Assembly (NCBI RefSeq): GCF_947077765.1 | Contig: NZ_CAMTTF010000009.1 | Coordinates: 47,918 to 111,917, forward strand | Reading direction: 5' to 3' | Length of the DNA: 64,000 nucleotides | Origin: Salinibacter grassmerensis | Lineage (GTDB): Bacteria > Bacteroidota > Rhodothermia > Rhodothermales > Salinibacteraceae | Shown here: positions 27,304 to 35,257 of the stretch, piece by piece | Numbering within the stretch: position 1 is the first letter of the stretch | Layout of the letters: each line of letters opens with the position of its first letter | Notes under the pieces: generated by a model | The model's database searches: none | What the model was told of the DNA's origin: nothing | The model's input: only the letters and a program-made list of their open reading frames with translations | Made by a program: the position numbers and the translations under genes

Positions 27304-28026
27304 TTATTGCGAGGACGCCCCGGTCGAATCGTTGGGGTCTGGAAGGAGGTCTGGCCGGCGGTCGCGGGTTTTCTCGAGCCGCTTCTCGTCTCGCCAGCGG
27401 GCAACGGCCTGATGGTCTCCGGACCGGAGGACGGATGGCACCTTTTGCCCCCGAAACTCCGCCGGCCGTGTGTACACCGGCGCGCCCAGAAGCCCATCCT
27501 GAAACGCATCCGTGAGGGCCGAGGAGCTGTCGCCCAGTGCGCCCGGCACAAGGCGGACCACCGCGTCGACCAGCACTAGTGCCGGCAGCTCTCCGCCGCT
27601 GAGAACCACGTCGCCAATTGACAGCTCACGCGTGACGAGGGCATCTCGAACCCGCTGGTCGATGCCCTTGTAGTGCCCCGCAATCAGAATCAGATGGCTC
27701 TCCATTGAGAGGCGGTTGGCCATCGACTGGTCGAGTTCCTCCCCATCGGGCGTGAGATAGATGATGTCGTCCGCCTTTCCGGCCGCCTCTTCGATCGCCT
27801 CCACGGCCCGAAACAGCGGCTCCGGCTTTAGCACCATGCCGGCGCCCCCACCGAACGGGCGATCATCAATCTGACGATGCTTATCGGTCGCATGCTCCCG
27901 GAGGTTGTGAACCTGGAGGGTGGCCACGTCCGACTCCTGTGCCCGCTTCAAGATGCTGTGCTGCAGGGGCTCCTCCACGAGCGACGGGAGGGCCGTTACA
28001 ATGTCAATGCGAATGTGCCCAGGCAT
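27304..28026 (-). CDS. trmD: tRNA (guanine-N1-)-methyltransferase TrmD
   Basis: 240 residues. TrmD makes m1G37 in tRNAs that read CNN and related codons, preventing frameshifting, with SAM bound in a SPOUT trefoil knot. [21 protein letters not shown] at the N-terminus, [29 protein letters not shown] and [24 protein letters not shown] are all canonical. The ATG at 28026 begins just before the conserved N-terminus; an in-frame ATG four codons upstream is less likely. It lies between rimM and rplS. Confidence 0.97.
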   Translation of the reverse strand: MPGHIRIDIVTALPSLVEEPLQHSILKRAQESDVATLQVHNLREHATDKHRQIDDRPFGGGAGMVLKPEPLFRAVEAIEEAAGKADDIIYLTPDGEELDQSMANRLSMESHLILIAGHYKGIDQRVRDALVTRELSIGDVVLSGGELPALVLVDAVVRLVPGALGDSSSALTDAFQDGLLGAPVYTRPAEFRGQKVPSVLRSGDHQAVARWRDEKRLEKTRDRRPDLLPDPNDSTGASSQ

Positions 28027-28071
28027 GCCGGTAAACAACGGTCGTCAAAGTGTGCCGCGGACTGCAGTGCC

Positions 28072-28668
28072 CTACGCGTCCATCAGTCCATCGATGGGGC
28101 GCACGACAATTCGCTCCGCTTCTTCGTCGATCTCGACAATAAAGTCGTCTATGGCCGGAATCATTGCTTCCGTGTCGTCGGGGGCCCGAACCACGAAGAG
28201 ATCCTGTGCGGGCATCTCCATGAAGTTGACGACGGTGCCCTGTGCCGCCCCCTCCTCCGTCACGACGGTCCAGCCGACCAGGTCGTCGGCAAAAAGCTCG
28301 TCGTCGTCCAGTCCCAGGGCCTCTTCCGTGGCGAACACGTCCATCTTGGCGACCGTCTCGGCGTCGTCCCGGTCCGCAATGCCATCGAGCCCCAAAATCA
28401 CCGTGGTGCCCCGTTTCGTCTTCTGGTAGCGGACCGAAACGATGTCGTGCCGGACGACGCGACGCGGGTGCGGCCCCACAAAAACTGTAGGCAGCACCTC
28501 AAATCGCGCCGGATTGTCAGTCGCGGACGGATCAATCTTGAGCTCTCCATCCAGCCCATGGGGGCGGAAGATGAACCCCACCTTCACAAGGTCGGTCGGC
28601 GGGACGTCCGTGAAGTCGGGACTCGGGTCCGTCGAATCGTCGGGCGCAGAAGCCATTGGGGGAGACAT
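28072..28668 (-). CDS. rimM: 16S rRNA processing protein RimM
   Basis: 198 residues. RimM binds S19 and helps mature the head of the 30S subunit. The N-terminal RimM barrel starts with VKVGFIFRPHGLDGELKI, and the C-terminal PRC-barrel-like domain contains DDLVGWTVVTEEGAAQGTVV and IPAIDDFI. An acidic 28-residue leader (PDDSTDPSPDFTD) precedes the core, fitting a halophile. Either of two Met codons (28668 or 28656) could be the start. It sits between rpsP and trmD. Confidence 0.94.
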   Translation of the reverse strand: MSPPMASAPDDSTDPSPDFTDVPPTDLVKVGFIFRPHGLDGELKIDPSATDNPARFEVLPTVFVGPHPRRVVRHDIVSVRYQKTKRGTTVILGLDGIADRDDAETVAKMDVFATEEALGLDDDELFADDLVGWTVVTEEGAAQGTVVNFMEMPAQDLFVVRAPDDTEAMIPAIDDFIVEIDEEAERIVVRPIDGLMDA

Positions 28669-28698
28669 AGGGGGAGGAATCAGGGGACCCGCTCAAGA

Positions 28699-29301
28699 CT
28701 ACTCGTCCTCAGGCTCCTCTTCGTCGTCGGCGTCGGCCGACGCGTCCGTATCTTCCTCCTCATCCGCAGCGGCCTCCGGCTCGTCCGCCTCGGGGGCGGC
28801 GTCTTCATCTTCCTCCGCCTCGGCGTCTTCGGCCGCCGTCTCCTCCTGCACGTCCGACAGCGGAGTGGCCTGGGCGCGCAGGCGGGCTTCTTCGTCGATC
28901 TCTTCGGCCCGTTCGCGCTCGCGCTCCAAGGGGTCTTTGCCGCGTGTGCCCACGGCAATCTTCACCTCCTCGTCCTGCTCGGCTATGCGCTCGCGGAACT
29001 CCTCGACGGCCGATTCAATCTCGTCCGGCGACTCGCCCTTCTTCTTCAGGTGGTGATGAAGCAGGAGGCCCCGGCGACGCAGAATGGACCGTACCGTGTC
29101 ACTCGGCTGCGCCCCATTTTCGAGCCAGTAGAGGGCCCGGTCTTCCTCCAGGTGCACCTCGGCAGGTTCACGGAGCGGGAAGTAGCGACCGATGTCCTCG
29201 ATGTAGCGGCCGTCCCGCGCGTTGCGCTGGTCGGCGGCGACAATCGAATAGACCGGAATCTTTTTGCGCCCAATGCGGCGCAGTCGAAGCTTAACAGACA
29301 C
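28699..29301 (-). CDS. rpsP: 30S ribosomal protein S16 with a long acidic C-terminal tail
   Basis: 200 residues. The first 80 are bS16 (VKLRLRRIGRKKIPVYSIVAADQRNARDGRYIEDIGRY), needed for 30S assembly. A helical, charged middle follows, and the last 55 residues are almost only Glu, Asp and Ala. Typical bS16 is 80-100 residues; Bacteroidota forms are longer, but the extreme acidity is a halophile trait. The start is GTG at 29301, placed by homology directly at the conserved N-terminus. It lies 71 bp after ffh and 30 bp before rimM. Confidence 0.95.
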   Translation of the reverse strand: MSVKLRLRRIGRKKIPVYSIVAADQRNARDGRYIEDIGRYFPLREPAEVHLEEDRALYWLENGAQPSDTVRSILRRRGLLLHHHLKKKGESPDEIESAVEEFRERIAEQDEEVKIAVGTRGKDPLERERERAEEIDEEARLRAQATPLSDVQEETAAEDAEAEEDEDAAPEADEPEAAADEEEDTDASADADDEEEPEDE

Positions 29302-29372
29302 GTGTTCGTTCGGGTGTGTTCAGTTCAACAATCGTGAAAGGTGTACAAGCAATCGTACCAATGGGTCTCAGT

Positions 29373-30758
29373 CTAGCGTGGGCTGCGACTCTGGCCGCCA
29401 CCGCCCCCGGTAATCTTATCCATGAGGCTTGAGATGTCTACATCCTGCCCCTTGCTCGTCATCTTCTGCATCGTCTTCATCATGTCCTTCATCTCCTCAA
29501 ACTGGCTGACCAGCTGATTCACGTCGCGAACCTCGTTGCCGCTCCCCCGGGCGATACGGCGCCGACGGGTGCCGTTCAGAATGTCGGGGTGGGCCCGCTC
29601 TTCCGGGGTCATCGACTGGATGATTGCCTCGATGTGCGTAAAGGCTTCTTCGTCGATGTCGAGGTCGCTGATCTTGTTGCCAACCCCCGGGATCATGCCC
29701 ATGAGCTCTTTAATCGAGCCCATTTTCTGAATGCGCTGGAGCTGGTCATAGAAGTCCTGGAGATCGAACTCCTCGGAGCGGATTTTCTCCTGCAGGCGCT
29801 CGGCCTCCTGCTCGTCGTACTGCTCCTGGGCGCGCTCCACGAACGAGACCACGTCGCCCATGCCTAGGATGCGCTGGGCCATGCGGTCCGGGTAGAACGG
29901 CGTGAGCGCATCAAGCTTCTCCCCGGTGGAGGCAAACTTGATCGGCTTGTTGACCACCGTCCGGATCGAGAGCGCCGCCCCGCCGCGCGTGTCCCCGTCC
30001 AGCTTGGACAAGACAACCCCGTCGTAGTCGATGCGCTCGTTGAACTCCTTGGCCGTGTTCACTGCGTCCTGCCCCGTCATGCTGTCGACGACGAACAGGG
30101 TTTCGTTCGGCTCCACCGTCGTCTTGATGTCCTCCACTTCCTGCATCATCGACTCGTCGATGTGCATGCGTCCCGCCGTGTCGATGATGACGATGTCGCG
30201 GGCCGTGTTCTGAGCCTCCGTGACGGCCTCGTCGGCGACGCGCACGGCGTCCTCGACGATCTCGCCGTCTTCTTCGACCGAATACGCGGGCACATTCACC
30301 TGGTCGGCCAGCGTCTTGAGCTGGTCGACGGCGGCCGGCCGGTACACGTCCGACGCAGCCAGGAGCGGCGCATGCCCTTCCTTGCGGAAATGGCGGGCCA
30401 GCTTGGCGCAGAAGGTCGTCTTCCCGGAGCCCTGCAGGCCAGCGACGAGGATCACGGTGGGCGGCGTTTCCGCCATCGCAACCCCCTCGTGCTCGCCACC
30501 CAGCACCTGAGTCAGCTCATCATGCATGATCTTCGTCAGCTGCTCCCCCGGGGTGACCGAGGTGAGAACATCCTCTCCCGTAGCCGCCTCCTTGACGTTC
30601 GCAGTGAACTCCTTCGCAACCTGGTAATTGACGTCCGCGTTCAGCAACGCACGACGGATCTCCCGCATCGTCTCGGCGACGTTCACCTCGTCGATGCGGC
30701 CCTGGCCCGTGACGGACTGCAGGGCGCCCTCGAGTTTTTGGGACAATCCTTCAAACAT
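29373..30758 (-). CDS. ffh: signal recognition particle protein Ffh
   Basis: 461 residues. Ffh binds signal sequences and 4.5S RNA and delivers ribosomes to FtsY at the membrane. The N domain (1-85) is followed by the GTPase with G1 GLQGSGKT at 107-114, DTAGRMHID, and TKLDG-equivalent SKLDGDTRGG. The Met-rich M domain (about 300-440) contains GMGDVVSFVE and the RNA-binding RRRRIARGSG. It ends in a Gly-rich tail. It heads the translation-related minus-strand block and its start faces the 5-formyl-THF cyclo-ligase gene across a 360-bp gap. Confidence 0.97.
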   Translation of the reverse strand: MFEGLSQKLEGALQSVTGQGRIDEVNVAETMREIRRALLNADVNYQVAKEFTANVKEAATGEDVLTSVTPGEQLTKIMHDELTQVLGGEHEGVAMAETPPTVILVAGLQGSGKTTFCAKLARHFRKEGHAPLLAASDVYRPAAVDQLKTLADQVNVPAYSVEEDGEIVEDAVRVADEAVTEAQNTARDIVIIDTAGRMHIDESMMQEVEDIKTTVEPNETLFVVDSMTGQDAVNTAKEFNERIDYDGVVLSKLDGDTRGGAALSIRTVVNKPIKFASTGEKLDALTPFYPDRMAQRILGMGDVVSFVERAQEQYDEQEAERLQEKIRSEEFDLQDFYDQLQRIQKMGSIKELMGMIPGVGNKISDLDIDEEAFTHIEAIIQSMTPEERAHPDILNGTRRRRIARGSGNEVRDVNQLVSQFEEMKDMMKTMQKMTSKGQDVDISSLMDKITGGGGGQSRSPR

Positions 30759-31120
30759 GATGGTGTGCGTTAACTCGTCTCGCCAATGTTGGGACCCGCC
30801 GCCGAGAGAAGCAGAACAGCGGGGCGGGTTGTCAAGCCAATGCCTAGTGCCAAATTTGCATCAGAGATTGGTCCCCTGAATTCTTGACTCAACCGGTCCC
30901 TATACGGGTTGGACGCCACGATTCGATCCATTCCTGAAGGGGTGTTCATCCATAATTCGCCACCCCATCTTCGGGACGCGGAGGCCTCTGTAACAATCCC
31001 CTCGCGGCGTCCGCTACACCGCACCCAAAAACAGGGATCGTTTTTAGATGGCAGCGCGTAGCTTTACACAAGATCTTGACCGAATCAATCGCTGGCCTTT
31101 TTCGACCATTGACGGGCTCG
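30759..31120. other. intergenic region between divergent ffh and cyclo-ligase genes
   Basis: About 360 bp, more AT-rich than its surroundings. On the minus strand, TTGACA (plus coordinates 30830-30835) lies 70 bp before ffh as a possible -35, but no convincing -10 is at the right distance. No RNA gene or small coding region was recognised. Confidence 0.4.
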
Positions 31121-31699
31121 ATGGGCACCCAAACCAAAGCCTCATGGCGCCGCCAGTTTCGGACCTATCGGCGTTCGCTGTCGGCCCGATCGTATCATGC
31201 CCGCAGCAGCCTGATCGTGCACCGGGCCTTGACCACGGCGGCTGCGGCCTCGGCACGCGTCGTGCACGTGTACTGGCCGATCACGACCCAACGCGAAGTA
31301 GACACGCGTCCCCTCATCGCATTGCTTCGAGGCCGGGACGTGGAGGTAGTGCTGCCGGTCGTCACGAGCTTCGAGGCGGATACCCCCACGCTGGAGCATC
31401 GCCGGTACGACGGGCCGGGATCACTGACGCCCAACCGGTGGGACATTCGAGAGCCTGAGAACACAAAACGGGTCCTCCCAGACGTGATTGACGTGGTGTT
31501 CGTTCCGGCCCTCGGCGTTGGCCGAAATGGACACCGGATCGGCCACGGGTCGGGATACTACGACGCGTTCCTCCAGTCGGTCACCTGTCCGCGCGTCGCA
31601 CTGACGTACGAAGCCTGCCTGGTTCCCTCCCTGCCAAACGCCTCGCACGACGTGCCGGTGACCACGATCGTTACCGAACAACAGGTTCTCGCCCCGTAG
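31121..31699 (+). CDS. 5-formyltetrahydrofolate cyclo-ligase
   Basis: 192 residues. It converts 5-formyl-THF to 5,10-methenyl-THF using ATP and so recovers stored folate. N-terminal KASWRRQFRTYRRSLS provides the basic ATP/substrate-contact region. The C-terminal GRNGHRIGHGSGYYDAFL is the family signature (usually GxRLGxGxGYYD). ATG at 31121 gives the normal length; an upstream ATG at 31076 would add a 15-residue stretch without conserved features. It is 40 bp before the PspC-domain gene. Confidence 0.92.
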   Translation: MGTQTKASWRRQFRTYRRSLSARSYHARSSLIVHRALTTAAAASARVVHVYWPITTQREVDTRPLIALLRGRDVEVVLPVVTSFEADTPTLEHRRYDGPGSLTPNRWDIREPENTKRVLPDVIDVVFVPALGVGRNGHRIGHGSGYYDAFLQSVTCPRVALTYEACLVPSLPNASHDVPVTTIVTEQQVLAP

Positions 31700-31739
31700 G
31701 CGCATCTCACAGGCCTTCCCTCACAACGACTTCTCTGAC

Positions 31740-32417
31740 ATGTCTTCTCAACACTCCCGGTCTCGACGCTCCTCCGACACGACCGACGGGTCTTTTGAGC
31801 AGCCATCGGCCTTCGAGGTGGGCGAAACCACGCTCGACCTGGACGACATCTCCGAGGAGGAGTTGGACACCCTGTACTTCAAGGACGACACGGACGAGGC
31901 GGGCCTCTTCAGCCTACCCACCGTGACCGGGCTGACGCTGATCCTGGCCGGGACCATTTACCTGCTAAGCGAGCTTGGGGCGTGGACCGGCCTGGCCTTT
32001 TCCAGCCTCATCCTCCCCTGGCTGGTGGGAATCGGGGTCATCCTGCTCGGGTTCGGCCTTCTGACGTGGCGATCGTCGGGTGGAGACGACGACGCCGACT
32101 CCACGACGACCAAAAAGAAGGCAGTGGAGGCGAACACCGGGCAGACGAAGGTGGTGGAGGAGCCGAAAAAGTCAAGCAGCAAGAAGTTGACGCGCTCCCG
32201 CACCGACAAGAAGCTGTTCGGCGTGTGCGGCGGGATTGCGGAGTACCTGAGCCTGGATTCCACCCTCGTCCGCATCGCGTTCGTCGTTGGGGTGATTGGA
32301 TCCGGGGGGCCGTTCGTGTTTGGCTACTTCGCCCTGGCCTTCATTATGCCAAAGGAGTCTCCTCTTACCCCGGAGGAACGACTCTCGATCATCCGGGACG
32401 AGGTGGACGAGTCGTAG
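31740..32417 (+). CDS. PspC-domain membrane protein
   Basis: 225 residues. A polar, acidic N-terminus (1-58) is followed by two hydrophobic segments (about 60-110). A charged linker with Lys-rich repeats leads to a C-terminal PspC domain (KKLFGVCGGIAEYLSLDSTLVRIAFV, then GGPFVFGYFALAFIMP). PspC domains sense or buffer envelope stress, in the phage-shock system or in independent proteins. No pspA or pspB homologue is adjacent. Its stop is 10 bp from the stop of the convergent M16 gene. Specific function is not known. Confidence 0.85.
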   Translation: MSSQHSRSRRSSDTTDGSFEQPSAFEVGETTLDLDDISEEELDTLYFKDDTDEAGLFSLPTVTGLTLILAGTIYLLSELGAWTGLAFSSLILPWLVGIGVILLGFGLLTWRSSGGDDDADSTTTKKKAVEANTGQTKVVEEPKKSSSKKLTRSRTDKKLFGVCGGIAEYLSLDSTLVRIAFVVGVIGSGGPFVFGYFALAFIMPKESPLTPEERLSIIRDEVDES

Positions 32418-32427
32418 CAGTGTCCGC

Positions 32428-33747
32428 TCACGCGCCCGCTGCTGCCTCCACGGGGTTGGGACGGGTCCCCGCGAGGGCCTCTTGAATCGACGCCGGATCG
32501 AGGTAGTCCTGAATCGCGGCGTTCACCTCGTCCAGCGTCAGCGCCCGAATCTCCTCCGGAAAGTCGTCGAGGTAGGCGACGTCGAAGCCCCGCTCGGCAT
32601 TGGTCAAGATGGACTGGGCGAGGCGTTGGGTGGTAGCGAGGCCGACAGAGTACGAGCCGGTGATCGTCGTCTTCTTCGCGTCGAGTTCCTCTGCCGTCGC
32701 CCCGTCCGCGACAAACTCACGGATAACGTCCTTCGTCGCCGCGATGCCCTCGTCCAGGGTGTCGTGGCTAAGGGTGACGCTCGTCTGCCACGACCCGGCG
32801 TAGCGGGTGCTCACCCCAGACAGGCTCGACCGGATGCTGTAGGTAAGGCCCATCTCATCGCGGACGGTGGACATGAGACGCGCCGCAAAATTGCCCCCGA
32901 GGATGTAGTTGCCGACGTAGAATGCGGGGTAATCGTCATGGTCCCGTCGGATGGGCACCGCATGGCCGAGGCGCACATCCACGTTCGACTTGTCCGGCAT
33001 CGGAACGGTGGTGCGGCCGACCTCCGCGGACACCGCGTCGGTGTCGTGGGTGGCCGGGGTATCGTGCGGCGCCCATCCGGAGAACGTCTCGTCGACGACC
33101 GAGGCGACTTCGTCGTGCTGAAGGTCCCCCACCACGGCGAGGGTCCACTCGTTGGCCCCGAAGTGGGCCTCGTGGTAGTCCCGCACGTCCTGTACCGTGA
33201 GGCCCTGCAGCCACTCCAGCACCGTTTCCGGGGCGGGCGAGTAGTTCGGGTGCCCTTCTGGGAAAAGGCGCTGCGAGAGGGCCGTGGAGGCCTGTGCCGA
33301 CGTCTTCTCCATGCGGCGCTGCAGGTCGGCGGCCACCTGAGCCCGGGCCTTCCGAAATTCCTCGGGGTCGAACGCCGGGGCCCGCAGCATCTCGGCCGCG
33401 ACCTCCAACACCCGCGGAAGGTCGTCCACCAGCGCCCGGCCGGACATTTCCACGAACAGGCCGTCGCTCGACAGGTCCAGCTTGGCGCCGCACGCTTCTA
33501 GCACGCGGGCCAGCGCAAAGCGGTCGCGGTGCTCCGTGCCTTTGTCGAGCAGGGACACCGTGAGTTGCTGGCGCAGCGCATCCCCCGCGGCGAGGTCCGG
33601 GTTCGTTACAAACGACCCCCGGAAGGAGACCACGTCGTCCACCGGCGTACGGAGCGTCAGAAGCCGTCCGGGGCCGGCCGTGCGGTCTTGAATGCGGGGG
33701 GCAAGATCTGGATCGGGGTGGGGAGGCGTGGAGGTGGAGTCGGACAT
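32428..33747 (-). CDS. M16 family peptidase-like protein, non-catalytic subunit
   Basis: 439 residues. The M16B fold is evident, but the zinc motif HxxEH is absent; the corresponding segment reads LLDKGTEHRD. It retains the Arg/Tyr substrate-positioning pair of the inactive partner (RDEMGLTYSIRSS). In bacterial M16B heterodimers one subunit carries zinc and the other carries this R/Y pair, which fits the next gene upstream (33826-35139) as catalytic partner. No signal peptide was seen. It likely works with its neighbour as a peptidasome for small peptides. Confidence 0.88.
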   Translation of the reverse strand: MSDSTSTPPHPDPDLAPRIQDRTAGPGRLLTLRTPVDDVVSFRGSFVTNPDLAAGDALRQQLTVSLLDKGTEHRDRFALARVLEACGAKLDLSSDGLFVEMSGRALVDDLPRVLEVAAEMLRAPAFDPEEFRKARAQVAADLQRRMEKTSAQASTALSQRLFPEGHPNYSPAPETVLEWLQGLTVQDVRDYHEAHFGANEWTLAVVGDLQHDEVASVVDETFSGWAPHDTPATHDTDAVSAEVGRTTVPMPDKSNVDVRLGHAVPIRRDHDDYPAFYVGNYILGGNFAARLMSTVRDEMGLTYSIRSSLSGVSTRYAGSWQTSVTLSHDTLDEGIAATKDVIREFVADGATAEELDAKKTTITGSYSVGLATTQRLAQSILTNAERGFDVAYLDDFPEEIRALTLDEVNAAIQDYLDPASIQEALAGTRPNPVEAAAGA

Positions 33748-33825
33748 GGACGGAGTGATCGGTGAAGGGCAGTGGGCGCGGAGACAAGACGGCGTCCCAA
33801 ATGGAGAGGCCAGAATGAGGGGCTA

Positions 33826-35139
33826 TCAGGATGTGGGGACGTACCGGCCGATGGTGACGCCGTCACTGGTCAGGTACGTCTGGGCAACGCGCTGGATGTC
33901 TTCCGCGGTGACGTCATTGAGGCGGTCGAGGTACTGGGTGTACAGCTTCCAGTCGCCCGCCGCGAGGGCTTCGTTGAGCTGCGAGGCGACGCGCATCGGC
34001 CCGTCGCGGTCGAACGCAATTTGGGCACGGAGCTGGTTGCGCGCCCGGTCGAGCTCCTCCTGTGTGACGCCGTTTTCCTGTACGTCCTCGATCGTCTCGT
34101 GGATGGCGTCCTCGACCGTCTGGTGGTCCTGGTCAGGGGCGAGGTACGCAAACACCGAGAAGAGGCCGGGGTCGCGGAGCCGGAAATTGATGCCGAAGAC
34201 ATCGCTGGTGAGGCCGCGGTCGGTGCAGCGCCGGAAGAGGCGACTGCCCTTGCCCGACGCCAGAACGCGCGCCAGCACATCGAGCACGTCGGAGTCGGCC
34301 TCCAGCGCCGGGGGGGACTTGAACCCCATGAGGACCGCGCCGAGCTGGCCGTCCTGTTGCACCGTCACGCGGCGGGGGCCGGACTGCTCCGGCTCTTCGG
34401 TGGTGACCTGCGGAATCTCGCGCGGGGCCGGGTCAATGTCCCCAAAGTGATCGGCCACCTCGGCCAGCGTCTCGCCACGGTCAAACTGACCGACGATCGA
34501 GAGCGTCGCGTTGTTGGGCCAGTAGAACGTGTCGTAGTACTCGCGCAGCCCATCGGGCGTGATGCGCTCGATGTCGCTCTTCCACCCAATTGTGGGGTGG
34601 TGGTAGGGGTGCGCCACGAACGCCGCCCCCCACACCTCGTCGAACAGGCGCGACACCGGATCATTCTGATTCCGGTCCCGCTCGTTCAGAATGACGGTGC
34701 GCTCATCCTCCACGTCGTCGGCGTCAATCAGCGCCCCCCGCATCCGGTCGGCCTCGATGTCGAGGGCGAGCGGCAGGTGCTCGGTGGGGAGCATCTCGTA
34801 GTAGTTGGTACGGTCGAGCCAGGTGGACGCATTCACCTTGGCCCCCACGGCCTGGAGCGTTTCGAAGATTGAGGTGCCCTTCCGCTTGTGGTACCGCTCG
34901 GTGCCCTTAAACATGAGGTGCTCCAGCATGTGGGTCGCCCCGGTGTGCCCCGTGCGCTCGTTGCGGCTTCCCACGTGGTAGGTCACCATCGAGGTCGCCA
35001 CTTGCGCCCCGTCCTGGGGCAGCAGGAGAATACGGAGGTCGTTGTCGGTGAGGCGGTAGCACTCGATGCCGTCCGACGCCTCCTGAAAGTCGACGGCGGC
35101 GGGAAGATCACGGGGGGGAGCGGGGACAGTTTCGGTCAT
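33826..35139 (-). CDS. M16 family zinc peptidase, catalytic subunit
   Basis: 437 residues. The inverted zinc motif HxxEH is visible as HMLEH followed by MFKGT, and a downstream Glu ligand lies in RTVILNERDRN. These are hallmarks of pitrilysin/insulinase-type peptidases. No signal peptide was seen. ATG at 35139 is chosen because the upstream 31 residues have no conserved features and the true N-terminus fits the family. It lies 78 bp upstream of the non-catalytic partner on the same strand and 118 bp downstream of polA. Confidence 0.92.
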   Translation of the reverse strand: MTETVPAPPRDLPAAVDFQEASDGIECYRLTDNDLRILLLPQDGAQVATSMVTYHVGSRNERTGHTGATHMLEHLMFKGTERYHKRKGTSIFETLQAVGAKVNASTWLDRTNYYEMLPTEHLPLALDIEADRMRGALIDADDVEDERTVILNERDRNQNDPVSRLFDEVWGAAFVAHPYHHPTIGWKSDIERITPDGLREYYDTFYWPNNATLSIVGQFDRGETLAEVADHFGDIDPAPREIPQVTTEEPEQSGPRRVTVQQDGQLGAVLMGFKSPPALEADSDVLDVLARVLASGKGSRLFRRCTDRGLTSDVFGINFRLRDPGLFSVFAYLAPDQDHQTVEDAIHETIEDVQENGVTQEELDRARNQLRAQIAFDRDGPMRVASQLNEALAAGDWKLYTQYLDRLNDVTAEDIQRVAQTYLTSDGVTIGRYVPTS

Positions 35140-35257
35140 ACGTATGGTGGGGCGGGAACGGAATGCGGTCGGGGGAAGACAAATCGGGTTCGTGACCAGA
35201 ATGCACAGAATGCGTCGATTGTCCTCGCGCATCCCGTGTCACGAATTGCGCTGAGGC

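Noticed and set aside
25523..29337. Long plus-strand open frames over smpB, mqnA, rplS, trmD, rimM and rpsP
   Set aside because: Each opposite-strand gene has unmistakable family motifs. The plus frames are antisense shadows caused by the G+C-rich third position.
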